Assembly: GCA_023053575.1 (NCBI GenBank)
Contig: JAKZAP010000001.1
Coordinates: 28,414,533-28,478,532, forward strand
Length of the DNA: 64,000 nucleotides
Source: Branchinecta lynchi
Lineage: Eukaryota; Arthropoda; Branchiopoda; Anostraca; Branchinectidae
Direction: 5' to 3'
Shown here: in pieces, positions 34,491 through 46,160 of the stretch
How the letters are laid out: each line of letters opens with the position of its first letter
How positions within the stretch are numbered: the first letter of the stretch is position 1
Translations under genes and position numbers: made by a program
The notes under the pieces: generated by a model
Seen by the model: the letters and a program-made list of their open reading frames with translations, nothing else
What the model was told of the DNA's origin: nothing
Databases searched by the model: none

Positions 34491-34569
34491 ATCCTTCGTG
34501 ACTAACTTTTCCCAAGCCGTTACGTTCTGACTTCTTAACGACACCTTCGACTCGTACCATTTACCAATC

Positions 34570-34990
34570 TCTTTTCGGTCGGTCGGTCGGTCTGCTGATC
34601 ACGAGTTTGGTTCCTTCCAGATGGGCTAGAAGGAAGAAGCTTGCCAGGTGCATTAGGAACCTGAAGAAATTCAGTTGGAAATTATCATTTCTTGGATTGC
34701 CCTTGGGAGGGGGGGGGTGAATATTGTGACGATTTAGTAGATCTGAAAGAAACTGAATCGTTGCCAAGAATGGGTATCCTACATATTCTAACTAAAATCA
34801 TGGATGGAACATGTCTTAGAGTGTAGGGATGGGGATGGGACTGGGAGGAAGTAACAGTCATAAGCACTAAATATATCACTTACATATCTGGACGGAACCA
34901 GGCACTGCAGGCGGATGTAGGGGGGGGGGCTCGTAAAATATTGTGACATGAATGAATCCTTAAAGCTTTAGCGACCTTATGAGTTATTTC
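34570..34990 (+). repeat. R1 interspersed repeat
   Basis: TTTTCGGTCGGTCGGTCGG, GATCACGAGTTTGGTTCC, CTTGCCAGGTGCATTAGG and GGGAGGGGGGGGGTG occur in R1 order. The later part has the ATCTGGACGGAACC and CACTGCAGGCGG block with another G-run at 34920. Confidence 0.75.
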
Positions 34991-35260
34991 TCCACTCCAC
35001 CCCTCCCCCTAGTAGATCTTCTTTCATCCGAAACCTTTTATGATGAAAAATCCCTTATCTCGAAGTTAGCGGTCTTCGACCACTTTTCACCGTGATCGTG
35101 AGATTGCCAGTGTTTCCAAGTTGTTACTCTAATTTCTACGTTGCCGCTACGTATGTTTCCGAGAAATTGCCGTTGCTACGTCGTAATATTCAAATAGTCC
35201 AAGTGCTGTATCTAGTTTTCTCTGTGTTTTGTCTAGATTTGCTTTCAGTAGTAACTTAAT

Positions 35261-35457
35261 ATGTCTAGTAGTAGCAGTAGCAGCAACTACGGCTACTACC
35301 TAGTGAGGAGGATTTTCTCCAGGAAGAACAGGGCAGTGCTGGATACTTGTACCAGCCAATTGCTCCTCCAGAATTGCCCTCAACTTCTCAAGGAACAAGG
35401 AGGGTTGAGCCAGCAGGCCCGCCACAAAAAAAATGATGAATATGTCTCGAACTGGTA
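35261..35457 (+). CDS. Weak exon candidate, unrecognised
   Basis: A TTTGCTTTCAG acceptor-like sequence precedes ATATGTCTAGTAGTAGCAG, and the open frame (serine run, then YLVRRIFSRKNRAVLDTC, LLLQNCPQLLKEQ) reaches a donor-like CTG|GTATGT at 35455. Length about 65 codons. No domain is recognised and a second frame of the same region is also open for about 35 codons, so this may be chance. Confidence 0.15.
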
Positions 35458-35654
35458 TGTGCTTGACAGCTTACTGTAGTGTAGTGTAGGTAACCTTTGG
35501 CGGTAGTGGATAGCTGGTGGATAGTACTGTAGAGGTATGCTTCTCTCAATTAGTTTTGTAATCATAATGGCAATCGTTGGCAAGACCACATGTCCTAGAT
35601 TTTACATTTACAGATAGCTTACGGACTTGCCTAGCAGCTATGAAAAAGTCAAAA

Positions 35655-36000
35655 GGACCTCTTGGACATCCTGTGGCACGCTGAGGGCGGAAGGAGTGGA
35701 ACGGGACTTGGCGGATCCAACACCTCAAGATTTACAGGTCCGACCCGGATCTGGTCACTGCTGGCGGGTGAGAGAGGGTATAGAAAACCTTTTGGCAACC
35801 CTAATGTGCAGGGATCGGGAACTAAACTGTTGGTCAGGACGGTCGGGAGGGTTCTGGCAACCATGTGGCACGCTTAGAATGGATTGCTTGGAACGGAACT
35901 TGGCAGGTAGGACAGAAATCAGTCTTAGATCTACACTTTACAGATCCGGATCGGATCAATCTTCTGCGTGGAGAATTAGAAGGTGGCTTCCAGAAGAGCC
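35655..36000 (+). repeat. R1 interspersed repeat, diverged two-unit copy
   Basis: TGTGGCACGCT with GGAACGGGACTTGGC at 35670-35712 recurs as TGTGGCACGCTTAGAATGG with GGAACGGAACTTGGC at 35863-35907, a spacing of 193 bp. The order of these words matches the TGATACGCTTAGAGTGAAGC and GAATCTTGGTGGG block of the copy at 51000. The 140-codon frame here is repeat read-through. Confidence 0.6.
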
Positions 36001-36449
36001 CCGCCCCCCTCTTGACACAGCTACTCTCCACGAGGCCTCATGTAGCTGAGTGTGTCAATAAAATTTTCACCCAATCGTCGTTCGGTTTGCGGAGGAGAAC
36101 TGTGTATTCTGTGCCAACAGTTTGGAGCGACTGCAATGCGCACTAAGATGGGATCTTCTGCTATAGGATACAGTCAAAATCAGTGTTGGTGAAAACTAAG
36201 AGGAATCCCTAATAAGGGATACCTGTTGCTCATTCTGCCTTTTATATTATCCCTGGGTCGCTATATAAGCTTCTGAAATCCCCGTCGTTGACCATTGTTC
36301 CGTTTTGTAGCCTACTGGCGAATTTTTAGCGCTTTTTCGGTCTAAACGAATTTTGCCAGTCACGCAACTCAGACTTTGTCGAAATCTTCAAAGTCAGCCG
36401 ACAACTCTTTCACACATAAGAAGATGAGAAGCTTCAAAGTTTTGTTTTC
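36001..36449. repeat. Dispersed repeat shared with 53218-53392
   Basis: 36265-36432 (TATAAGCTTCTGAAATCCC, GCGAATTTTTAGCGCTTTTTCGG, GTCACGCAACTCAGAC, CAACTCTTTCACACATAAG) is similar in order to 53218-53392. 36001-36264 holds nothing recognised. Confidence 0.55.
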
Positions 36450-37150
36450 GGGATCCAAAACGTAAGTAACGGGATACCTACGATTTTGTAAAAGTTATCC
36501 GTCCGTCTGTCCGACCGTCCGTCCGTCTTTCAGTCTGTTAGAACGATAACTCTCGAAAGGGCTGAGATATTTTATTCAGACTTGGCATGATGACTCTTCG
36601 GGTCTAAGTACAAGTAAAGTGCCTAGATGAGCCCTGTAGCCCAATATTTCGGGATGGGGGAGGGGTTTCAGATTAAGCGACGAATTTCTTTTTTTCTAAA
36701 GTCAGTGAAATAGTCAGTCTAAGATAAGAAGACATTCTGAATCCGTGCTGAAACTTATTATCTCGCCGGACAATTAGTTCTTCCGGAATCCTGCGAAAAT
36801 CCGAAAATTTGTTAAAAGGGAGTTTTATTTGAATTTGATTGAATGTTTGGTTTGGGGGTAAGAAAACATGCTGAATCCGTATATGTCAATCGTTTTCTAC
36901 CCGAACAAAACCGTTTTCTACCCGAACAAAACCGGAAAATCTTAAAAAGTCTTATCTGAAATTCATTAGAGATCGATGTAGAGGTAAGGAGGCACGTTGA
37001 ATTCGTATGTGAAAATTATCTTCTCTCCGGACAAATAGTTCGCCTGGAATCTGGCCAAACCTGAAAATGTGTTAAAAGTTACAGTTTATCTGAAGTTGAT
37101 TAGAGGTTCGATACAGGGGTAATTAGGCTAAAGATGCTGAATTCGTTTTG
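36450..37150 (-). repeat. R2 interspersed repeat
   Basis: TTTTCGGGATCCAAAACG, ACGGGATACCTACG, GTCCGTCTGTCCGACCGTCC, GAACGATAACTCTCG, then units with ACATTCTGAATCCG and CCGGACAATTAGTTC. The 136-bp units are diverged, and GAACAAAACCGTTTTCTACCC is locally duplicated at 36900-36930. Confidence 0.75.
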
Positions 37151-38397
37151 ATGCTTAGGCTTTTGCTGGACAAGTGTATTTGTCAGAAGTAAGGCAGGAA
37201 GTATCGATCAATTTTGTAAAATGACGTATAGGCCCAATAGCCGCAAGAGTACCAAGTTTGAACTTGATACTTGCACTCGTTGACGAGTTATGAGCTCCAC
37301 AAAATATGGTGAAAACCGAAAGCTGAATCGCTCGCAATAGTAGACTGTTCCAAGGAACACTCCACTACAAATTAAACTAAATAGTTGAAATTGAGAAATT
37401 AAAATTTTTAAAGTTTAAAGTGTGTATGATTGTTTAGAAAGAGTAAGTGACGTTAAAGAACTTCACTAAATATAAACGTCAACGAGTTGAGGAGGAGTCG
37501 TAGCCCAAAAAGTAAAAAAGAAATCAAAATGTTTGAAAAGATACTACGCGGGTTTAAAAAAAAAGAAAAAAAGTGACTTGATATAACATAAAATGAGGGA
37601 GAAACAATTAGCGGTTGACAGTTGTTGTAACTGAAGATGGAGCGTAGGGTAACTACGGGTGGTAGTAGCCTACGGCTTGAGGTAGCGTAACCGTAGCGTG
37701 TAAGGCGGCGGGTAAGTAAGGGCGGTAGTAGACAAGGTTTACGTTAACATATAGTGGTTTTATTTCTGACTTACTCTTTATAAAGGCAATCCCAATCCGG
37801 GTAAATAATATCACGATCGATAACGATAATAGACTAAGTCAAGTGTGACTTACAAAATATGAATGACGAAAGACGAAAGACGAAAGACCCAGCGCTAAGA
37901 CTGGAAAGAGCTTATATACTCCTAACTGCACAAGTGAAGGTCCTGACGTAACATACAACTTAGCTTCCTGACCGGAAACTATCTGATGTCGACATAGTAT
38001 GGAATTTAGCAATATCCAACTGACGTGGACTTCAGTTTAACAGGATGTTGTTTAGTTCTGAGTCTTCATTTGTGCAGTTGGATTCTACGAAGTACCAAAG
38101 GACTATGTTCACTTCGGTATGTACATATAGTTAGTTAAGCACTTGACATAGAGACCGACACAACACAGTGATGATTATTGCATACATCACGATCCCCTTT
38201 GTTTCTAAACTCCACCCTCTCGTGAATCAATATAGATAGTTGGATGTGAAAAAGCAGAACTAAATCAAGCCTAAGACATCCCTAAGTTTTGTAAATAATG
38301 ATAATATCATCTTGCACTCTGTTATTAGTGTAGATGACATTGATTAGGGTAAGTTCCGATATAATGTCATCGACGGAGGAGGAGACGTAGCCTCAGT
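37151..38397. other. No gene recognised
   Basis: GACGAAAGACGAAAGACGAAAG at 37864-37885 is a short tandem. GGTAGTAGCCTACGG-type words at 37640-37735. No exon recognised. Confidence 0.4.
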
Positions 38398-38535
38398 TTT
38401 AAACACTCGTTAAGCCCGAGCTGACTGGGAAATATATTAAAACAATGACCTGAACGGAAAGTTAGCTACTATATATAACAGCAAGCTTTTGGCCCTTTGT
38501 GGCAAGGGTTCTCGTCAGGCAGTTTCTCAGGCAGA
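38398..38535 (-). mobile_element. Hammerhead-core element, degraded arm
   Basis: AAGCCCGAGCTGACTGGG, GAACGGAAAGTTAGC and CCCTTTGTGGCAAGGGTTCTCG in family order. On the minus strand the first core strand is CTGACGA, but GAAA has become CAAA, so the core is broken. Confidence 0.55.
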
Positions 38536-39092
38536 AGAAAGAAGGTGAAGAAAGCAACAGCAATTTTTTGTATTTTCCGTATTTAGACTCTTTTCGAAAC
38601 ATAGCAGGCGAACGAAGGTACGAAAGTCCACACTAGGAGCCGAGTTCAGTGACTGAAAACAAAACAGAAATCCTGTCTCAGAAAAAGGCTCGCTGACTTA
38701 AGGAAGAAGAGAGGGAATTCAAAAGAACAGAGATCTTGACTTTTTCGTTTTTCGGCGCAGCTTCCGCTTATCAGTTCTGGAGAGTTTATTAGTCTAAAGT
38801 TATGGAAGCCTTTTTTCATTGCGAAAAACGATTGATACAAATTTCAGGTCTTTTGCAAAAACAGCCGAGTTTTGAAAGAGTCACGTATTTTAAGATATTG
38901 GAACAACCTGTATTTACTGAGACTTGTGTTATAAACGAAGGAACGATCCCTAAAGACTGAATCCAATAAATAAAGAAACAGGAAAGGGGGTTGCCACTAG
39001 CTTGAGGTGGTTAAATAAAAGAGTCCGACATAATCTGGCGAAGACTGAAATTCAGTTGTCTTGGGACTGAAGGCTACATATCCATCTAATCA
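38536..39092. other. No recognised feature
   Basis: No repeat family or exon recognised. Confidence 0.4.
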
Positions 39093-39560
39093 AGGGCGTC
39101 ACAAGGGTAGGGGGCTGGGTAGCCCCCCCCCCCCTCCAACTGCATGAGATTCGGTTGAAAATTGGGCCGGAGGCCCAGAAATTACTTAAACTATTCGGTA
39201 GGTATCACGAACAGGGTGGACAAATTTACTGAAATTATTCGATAATCTTTCTATGCAGACCATTTCGGTATATTATGGAGATTCGGTAGTTACACACAGA
39301 ATCCCGCATAGGCTATCGGTAAAAATCTATTCGGTACCATAATTCAGATTTGGTCATTTATTCGGTAATCCAGATATTATTCGGTAGTTTTTCGAAGCCA
39401 GAACTGTATGATTGCAGATTCAATAGTTATACAGAATCCCGAATAGGCTATTGGTTCAAAATTATTCAGTTTTATAACTGGGATTCGGTAATTTAATTGC
39501 CAAAATTCGGTAGTTACCACGAACCCCTAACTTCCATCGAATCCCGAGTTATAGTCCATA
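39093..39560. mobile_element. hAT-like left end with ATTCGGTA subterminal repeats
   Basis: CAAGGGCGTCACAAGGG at 39093 resembles the CAGGGGCG hAT ends of this window and is followed by a C-run. Inside, ATTCGGTA recurs at least eight times, and a block of about 80 bp near 39282 is repeated at about 39417 (AGAATCCCGCATAGGCTAT against AGAATCCCGAATAGGCTAT), spacing near 136 bp. The right end was not found. Confidence 0.4.
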
Positions 39561-39864
39561 ATTATTCTTATGTGCTTCTCCGGAATTACATTACATTATT
39601 TTTTTTTACATTACATTATGTTTAATATAAAACCAACGCGTAACATTTGTCTGCATCACCTGCAGGGAAAGTCCCGGGGGACTTGTTAAATAACAGGCGA
39701 AAAACAAAATTGACATCTATTTACTAATGAAGAATAAATCCTACTACTACTGAAAAATAAATGCTACTACTAAGAATACATTTCTAATTACTAATTACTA
39801 AACCAAATACTAAACAAAAAAAAAGAAGAAGAAAAAAAAAAGAAAGAAAGCGACTGACTCTTGC

Positions 39865-40090
39865 TTACTCTTTTGTGAGGAAGAACCTTTTCACTGTGGC
39901 TTTGAATGCAGCAAGGTGCGGGGCCTCACGGACTTTAATTGGGATTGAATTCCAAACACTCGTAGCAAAATTTCTAATAATGAACGATGCACGAGTTGTT
40001 TGCCGGATTTCATGAACTATATCCCCACACCCCCTTGTTTCATAATTGTGGTAATCACTATTCGTAGAAAAAAAAACTTGCAAAAGAGGA
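39865..40090 (-). pseudogene. LINE ORF, frameshifted C-terminus
   Basis: In the next frame the protein resumes as STNSDYHNYETRG and continues through ASFIIRNFATSVWNSIPIKV to FFLTKE and a stop. This is the conserved end of CR1/L2-type ORFs (N-Y-x-T-R, then S-x-x-x-W-N-x-x-P). The shift lies in an A-run at 40068-40076 (plus strand), so a real mutation and a homopolymer sequencing error are both possible. Confidence 0.75.
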
Positions 40091-41875
40091 AGGCAGTAAA
40101 TTATTAAAGTATTTGTAAACAAAAATGCTAATTTGATAATCCCTTGTTTTTGAAACATCAAAGAGTTTATTTTTTAAGAAAATTTCAGAAGGTGTCGAAT
40201 TATTAACATCATTGTGAAAAAGAAGTTTTATTGCTTTATTTTGTATTTTCTGAATTCTTTTATAACACGTAATAAAGTTACTTGCCCATAGTGAGCAACC
40301 ATAGCACACGTATGGATAAAATATAGCGAAATAAATTGTTTTCATAGTTTTTTCGGTCACTAAATGTTTAATGCGGCGAAGCACGCCCAGGGATCTTGAT
40401 ATTTTAAGTGAAATGGTATTAGCGTGCTCCTTCCATGATAAATTCTCATCTATGATGAACCCTAAATATTTCGTTTCCCGAACTCTATTGATTTTATTGC
40501 CATGTACATTCAGTGACAGATTTGTATCAACGGTACCTATCCTCGAAAATATTATATAATTTGTTTTATCATAATTTAAAGTAAGAAGATTATAATCGGC
40601 CCACTGGACAAACTCCAGTAGTGCTGTTTCCATTTTACAAAATAGAAGTTCAGTCGATGGGGCTGCCATAAGCAATAAGCTATCATCTGCAAATAGGATA
40701 ATTCCAGCCTGTGACAGATACAGCTTTATTCGGTCGATGAATATTAAAAACAACAATGGGCCTAGGATGGATCCCTGGGGTACGCCGCACTTCACCGGAA
40801 GTGGATGAGACAACACTGAGCCATTTGATACAACTTGCTTACGCTCAGACAGATAAGACTCAAACCACTTAAGGCTCACACCAGTTACACCAATTCTTTG
40901 TAATTCAAAAAGTAACTTTTGGTGGTCAATCGTATCAAACGCTTTTTTCAGATCCAGAAATAATGCAGCAGGGATAAGACCCGACTCAAATGCTGAATTA
41001 ATCCAATCAACTAGCTTAATTGTTGCAAGCTCTGTGGATAACCCTTTTCTGAATCCAAATTGGGTATTAATTAGGATTTGGTTACTTTCTATATATTTAC
41101 TTAACCTAGAGCAAACAACTTTCTCATATACTTTTGAAAAAAAAGGAAGAATAGAAATTGGTCTTTTATTAGTCGGTTCATCTTTTTTTCCGCTTTTATG
41201 CAATGGAATTAACTTCGCTATTTTTAATGCCTCAGGAAAAACACCTTTTTTCATTGATTTATTAATCAGATGGCACAATACTGGGACCACATTTGTCTTC
41301 ACTACTTTTACAGCCTTTAATGGTATACCATCCAAACCACTGGAATTAGATTTCATATCACTCACAATTTTTGCTACCTCCACTTCACAACACTCATGAA
41401 ACTCAAATGTCGTTGTAACATCTGCCTCCTGCTGTACACGGTTTGGGGGATCGCTTAGTCTTTCACGAGCCTTTTAACACAGCTTAGCACCTTCATTCGT
41501 AAAATAATCCCACAAATGATTAGCAATTTCCAATGGGTCTGTCAGATCCCCATTCTGTGTTTTGAGTTTAGTCACTACTTCACTCTTAGATTTACGCCCA
41601 GTTAGAGAATTAATTGTTTTCCAAGTTTTTTTCATATTAGCTTTATTTTTCTCAAATTCACTAGAATAAAAAAGTTTTAATGCGTTTCTTTTTATTTTGT
41701 TTAAAGCATTTCTATATTCTTTAAATTGCCGTAAATTAAAATCCGAAGGGTCTGCAAGGTAAATTTTATACAATTTGTTTTTTTGACGTATTGAATTTAA
41801 AATACATTTTGTGATCCACGGTTTACGAGGAAAACTATTCCGGAATTCCGAACTTTGGTCCGCTATCGATATCAA
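40058..41875 (-). pseudogene. LINE reverse transcriptase, one stop from open
   Basis: Two open stretches (41875-41474 and 41383-40058) are in the same frame and separated only by a TAA at 41474-41476 and the residues KARERLSDPPNR up to ATG at 41383. The upstream part is the linker before the polymerase (KPWITKCILNSIRQKNKLYK). The 441-codon part has RPISILPFFSKVYEK, motif A LDLKKAFD (residues 143-150, both aspartates present), motif B GVPQGSILGP (200-209), and motif C FADD (231-234). All catalytic aspartates are intact. The enzyme would copy the element RNA at a nicked target. The polypeptide ends after SSFAS in a false FFFYE because of a frameshift in a T-run. CR1/L2-like within the Jockey group by motif style; the exact clade is uncertain. 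Confidence 0.85.
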
Positions 41876-41965
41876 TCCTAAGATATTGGTATAAGATATT
41901 AGTCGGCTTGCAAGGGTTGCATAAAGGTAGTTACAAAACTCTGAGTTTGACCGTTGGGCTTGTAC

Positions 41966-43189
41966 CTAGATCTTTCTGAAAGCGGACAGGTCAATTTTTG
42001 AAAAAAATCTTGTATTGTCGCAGACAGGTCGGTTTTAAAAAAGTTAATGCAGTGCAAGGTTTGGACAGAAATTGGATTTGTAGGGATTGAGAAGAGGTGA
42101 AGTGAACCCCTGGCCATAGACAAAAGGACTGATCTGTTCATCGGAAGTCCTTACTTTTATTTGGATGCCAAAAAGCCGCTCTGATCGGAAATATTTCCAA
42201 AAATTCCGCCTGTGGAGCGGCACGTGGTTTTCAAAGGGCAAAAGGCAGCGGTTCTAAACCAGTTTTAGGCTTGGGATTTTGTCGACATTAAAAGATCTAA
42301 ATCTGCATGGAAATAGTTAAATTTGGCAGGAAAAACAAACTTAAGAAACTTCGACTGCGGCGCTCATTTTATGAGGTCATGGGTAGTATTGGGTAGCCTA
42401 CAGTAGCTACAAGCTACTGCCGGGACGTCGCTCCAACCGGTTTTGACGTTTCTGGAAGTTCTTGAGATCTTCTTTGAAAGTTCTTGGGATCCACGGTAAA
42501 AGATAGAATTTACATCGGAAGTGATTAAATTTTGCAGACAAAAAAACAAATTGAGGATACTAAATTTACGCCTGCACTGTACAAAAAATCTTGCAGTATT
42601 TGCTGCCCCGATTAATCTTATCTTTATTGAGATAAGATTACGAGGGGCGGAGACAGTTTGATTCATCAAGGGGACCCTATGCTTCGGACTCAAAATTCAG
42701 GCAGAGTCCAGTCCTCGCAGCTAATTCAAGCCTTAGAGCTATCTTTATTGAGATAAGATTACCCCTAATTTGGATTAATCTTATCCCAATGGAGATAAGA
42801 TTAATCCCAGTAGCAAATACTGCATCCTTATTCGGAGAAACTTTTACAGTGGTACAGTAGTTTTTACAGTAAATCGAACGCAGCATGCTGCGCTTGATTT
42901 AATGATGTCTTGGTCATAATTTATAAGAGCTGCTACTGGAATCGTGCCAGACAATATACTGTCCAACTGGGCTTCACAAGAAACGACGCCTAGTAGCTAA
43001 CCAATCATCTTTCATGCTGCCCTTAATATTACTCTTTGTCCATAATCTTTTCTATTTAGTAGTTTAAAGCTCAAATTCTCAGTTTCTAGGATTCGGAAGA
43101 ACTTTTTAAAGATCCGGTAAAACTTTTGTCTCCCCCCCCCCCAAACGAAAAAGCACTTGCGACGTCCCTACATGTGATCATATACTTGA
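41966..43189. other. Probable hAT remnants, no gene
   Basis: GACTGCGGCGCTCATTTTATGAGG at 42352 resembles words of the hAT at 59960. A C-run at 43132 followed by TTGCGACGTCCCTA looks like a right terminal end. Three copies of TATTGAGATAAGATTA-type words lie at 42623, 42744 and 42790, so a small palindromic repeat exists here. Confidence 0.35.
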
Positions 43190-43199
43190 TGAAATTCGA

Positions 43200-43620
43200 G
43201 GATCCACAAAAAAAGAGGTGCGGCATGGCACGACATAGCTTAGGGGGCACGAGTACTAACAAGGGGCACGAACACTAAAAAGAGTTCGTCCGAGTTCGTT
43301 GACTAATTTAACCAAGCCCACCGAGGCCGCTGATTGGCTGCTGGCTTCCAAATGGGGAGGAGTTAAGGGTTGACAAGCGACAGTTTGGAGCTAAGCCCCG
43401 CCCTGTGGGAGGAGCTACATGATGAAAAAGCGATGCTGCGGCCTGCGGCCGACTTTGGCCACTTCAGAGTGAGGGGCAGGAACAATGTTCTAACGTGCCT
43501 TATGTTAGGCTCTGGAGTTACGGACTCTCACGTACTTGTCTACTTCGACTAATTGCTAATCTTTTTTTTTTACTCATGCCTCCTGCGCCAAGCCGTGCCG
43601 TGCCTCTTTTTAGCCGACTC
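43200..43620. mobile_element. Mutator-like MITE, 421 bp, 10-bp TSD
   Basis: Flanked by TGAAATTCGA (43190-43199) and TGAAATTTGA (43621-43630). The ends, GGATCCACAAAAAAAGAGG and CCTCTTTTTAGCCGACTC, are inverted. The arms carry GGCACGAGTACTAAC and its inverse with GCCTCCTGCGCC, as in 12442 and 14140. The centre has a GATTGG box and a CCCCGCCC box (43332-43406), perhaps captured host DNA. Confidence 0.65.
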
Positions 43621-43630
43621 TGAAATTTGA

Positions 43631-45449
43631 AACTTTTGACGAAGAATGAGACGGACGATTAGGGTAGTACGTGCAAAGAATGAATGAATAGATCCATGAC
43701 CAAAAAAATTCCATGGCAACGACAAAGTGTATAAAGTACGGAAACATAGAAAAGGAACCATCCGAAGAAAATATTCACTATGTGGGCCATAACCGCCATC
43801 AGTCTACCCAATTCCCGTTGGTCTGCATACACTTACTGCCCATCCTGGGCGTGACTACGGGGGGGGGGGATACCACCACCCATCGAAGAAAGACAAAATA
43901 ACTGAAGTGGGTGCTCGCAGAGCACCTGACCAGAAAAATTGAGCTAAACTAGGCGCTCGCAGAATGCCCGACACACAAATTCAACTAGACTGGGCGCTAA
44001 GCCTAGGAAACCTAAATGGAGAGCTGGCAGTGCGTCCGGAAAAGTCAGTAATGCTAGTTCAGGGTTACCAAGTGTTGTGGCTCAAGAGTGTGTCGGGGTC
44101 ATTCCCAACAATAGTGTAAACACATAGGCATCTATAGGCAAGAAGTTCAGGTTATTGCCGATAGATGGCGTGTGTCTCTAATCGTCAGTGTGGCATAGTT
44201 ATATTACCTGGATGATGTTAGGTCATCAGCATCATAAGGTCCGGTAGAAATCTTGACATTATCACCTGTTGAGAAAGGAGACTTTTTGTACATAGTAGAT
44301 GAGTACACATTTATTTGATTGAGAGAGAAAGAGATGACTGCGTCTGAGCCCTAGGCTACCTAGGACATCCCTGCCCCTCGGTTGTTGATTGGTTTTGAGA
44401 GTGGAACTTAAGGTCAGGCCCACCGGTCTTCAGATTTCCACGCTATCCACCAGGTCCTAGTGACCCTATTCCAGACCTAGCCTTATCCACCATCCTCGAA
44501 ACCACATCAAACTGGGTTGACATCCAGCTCTGGGTTCTCGAGCGTTTGAGGCTTAAACAACTGCATTCCCAGTCGCATGTTTCGAGCTTGACAAATTGAC
44601 AGAAAGAGGTGGGCTATTTCTAGTCATTCGGACACGAAGTGATTTATAATCTTATTTTGTTAGAATTAGAAGTATGATTGTTAAACTTGAGCTTCCAAGA
44701 CCAACAAAAGACACTTGTGAAATTATGAAATCCGTCCTGCAGCACACAGTTTTAACCCAAGTTTTAACCCGATCTGTTGTGTACGAATGTCTCTCGATTT
44801 AAGTAAAAATCAGAATGATTTTGCTTGTGGCGTACCGTTTTAGGAACTTTTTAGTTTCATTCAAAGATACTTTGTCTTTTAACGGAATATAGTCTGAAAA
44901 TAAGAATTTTGTCCTGTGCGACGTTTAAAATAAATCAACTTCGTCATTCGACTTCGAATGACGACTTCGAATTCAACTCTCATTAGAGGAGATCGTATGA
45001 CGGGCCTTTTGATTTTTATTTTATTTTAAACTGTAAAAGCAGAACATGTCTGCTCTTTTTCAAGTTTTTCTCTATACGATCAGCACTTCTTTTTCGGAAA
45101 GGGTCGACTTTTCAGCTAAATGTCTCCAGTTTGTCTGGATTCGTCTTGAACAAAGACAGATGGGCATATCCGTGCTAAGTGGCCCTTACATCCATCTGGG
45201 ATCCGAATAGACGTTCTGATCATACCGGATTCTACAAAATTTGCCTGCGGTGCTTTCGTAGTCGGCTCTGTTTACTAACCAAATCCCTTTCCACCCCCAC
45301 CCACCCCCCACGCTAATACTTTTTATCTCGAATCTACCTGCTCGACACAAAAATAATTTAAGTTTTGTCTACCGTATTTTCTCCTTTACTACCACACATT
45401 TGGCAAAAGCCTATCTTTACCATCTTTATGCCGCCCCCCCCCCCCCCCA
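43631..45449. other. No gene; possible hAT end at 43848
   Basis: CCTGGGCGTGACTACGGGGG at 43846 resembles a hAT left end with its G-run. GGCGCTCGCAGA and GTGCTCGCAGA repeat at 43907-44000. C-runs at 45294 and 45433. No exon recognised. Confidence 0.4.
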
Positions 45450-46079
45450 ACCATAATAATAATAATAATAATCTTTATTCTTTCCCTTTACCACAATGTA
45501 ATAACATGGGTATCGTCAAACAAGAACATGGGTAACGTCAAACAAGTAAGAAGAGAAAAACGCCAAAAGACGCAACAAGAAGAATTGTCGTTGTAGTGCT
45601 TCAAAAAAGTATGGCACGTAGGAGTTTAAAAATCTTGTCGTCGATTGTGTAGGCGGGCATTTTTACAGTTCTTTTCCCTCTTTCAGAGTTGCCAACCTCG
45701 TCTTGTGTGTGTGGGGTACTGAAGTAAACTGGGGCAGGATATCTCGGTGCGTTGGGGACTTCAGGATGTCAGATCCAAACTTCATCAAGCTTTCATGCCC
45801 CCGTTCATCCAGGGTTGGGAGCTCGAGTTCGCTTAAGCTTTCTCGTAGTTGTTGTAGTTTGGCCCAAGACTTATTCTGCAGGCTCTCTTCTGAATTGTTT
45901 CCAGTTGACTTCTGTGTTTCTCTGTGAGTAACGGGTGCCAGACAGGACAGCCGTACATGACTATGGGCATGATATACGTTTTGTAGCACGAAAGAAGGAT
46001 TTTTTCTGTCATCCACTTCAGCTTTGCCAACCAAAATCCCAACAAAATTCTTCTCCTCGTGTTTCTTCACCCATACCAC
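45450..46079 (-). pseudogene. LINE 3' fragment with (ATT)n tail
   Basis: Minus-strand frame 46045-45833 reads ILLSCYKTYIMPIVMYGCPV then WHPLLTEKHRSQLETIQKRA and CRISLGPNY, the C-terminal region of a Jockey/CR1-type ORF. The continuation LRESLSELELPTLDER is in the other frame (46154-45663), so there is a frameshift at about 45840. The element ends in an ATTATTATT tail (45452-45471). The 5' side is cut at 46080 by a hAT-like end. Confidence 0.75.
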
Positions 46080-46160
46080 CAGGGGCGTAACTAAAGGGGG
46101 GTAAGGAGGAGATCCCCCAACCCAACATGGTCTGAAAAGGAAACCCGTTGGCACAATAGA
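46080..46160 (+). mobile_element. hAT-like left terminus
   Basis: CAGGGGCGTAACTAAAGGGG at 46080 followed by GGAGATCCCCC. It has the CAGGGGCG ends of the hAT elements delimited elsewhere in this window and interrupts the LINE fragment. The right end and duplication were not found downstream. Confidence 0.45.

Larger units (their letters stand above)
39583..41965 (-). mobile_element. 5'-truncated CR1/L2-like LINE
   Basis: Minus-strand non-LTR retrotransposon. Coding similarity runs from about 41960 to 39865, then a 3' UTR that ends in a short tandem tail (ACATTACATTATT, that is TAATGTAATG on the minus strand) near 39590-39618. The endonuclease domain is absent, the usual 5' truncation from target-primed reverse transcription. 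The ORF is split by one in-frame stop and one frameshift (see separate entries). Confidence 0.8.

Noticed and set aside
35627..36049. 140-codon open frame
   Set aside because: Covers two diverged R1 units 193 bp apart; no start context or domain.
39093..39560. Complete hAT element
   Set aside because: Only a left-type end is visible; no matching right end or 8-bp duplication was found, so it is listed only as a probable terminus.
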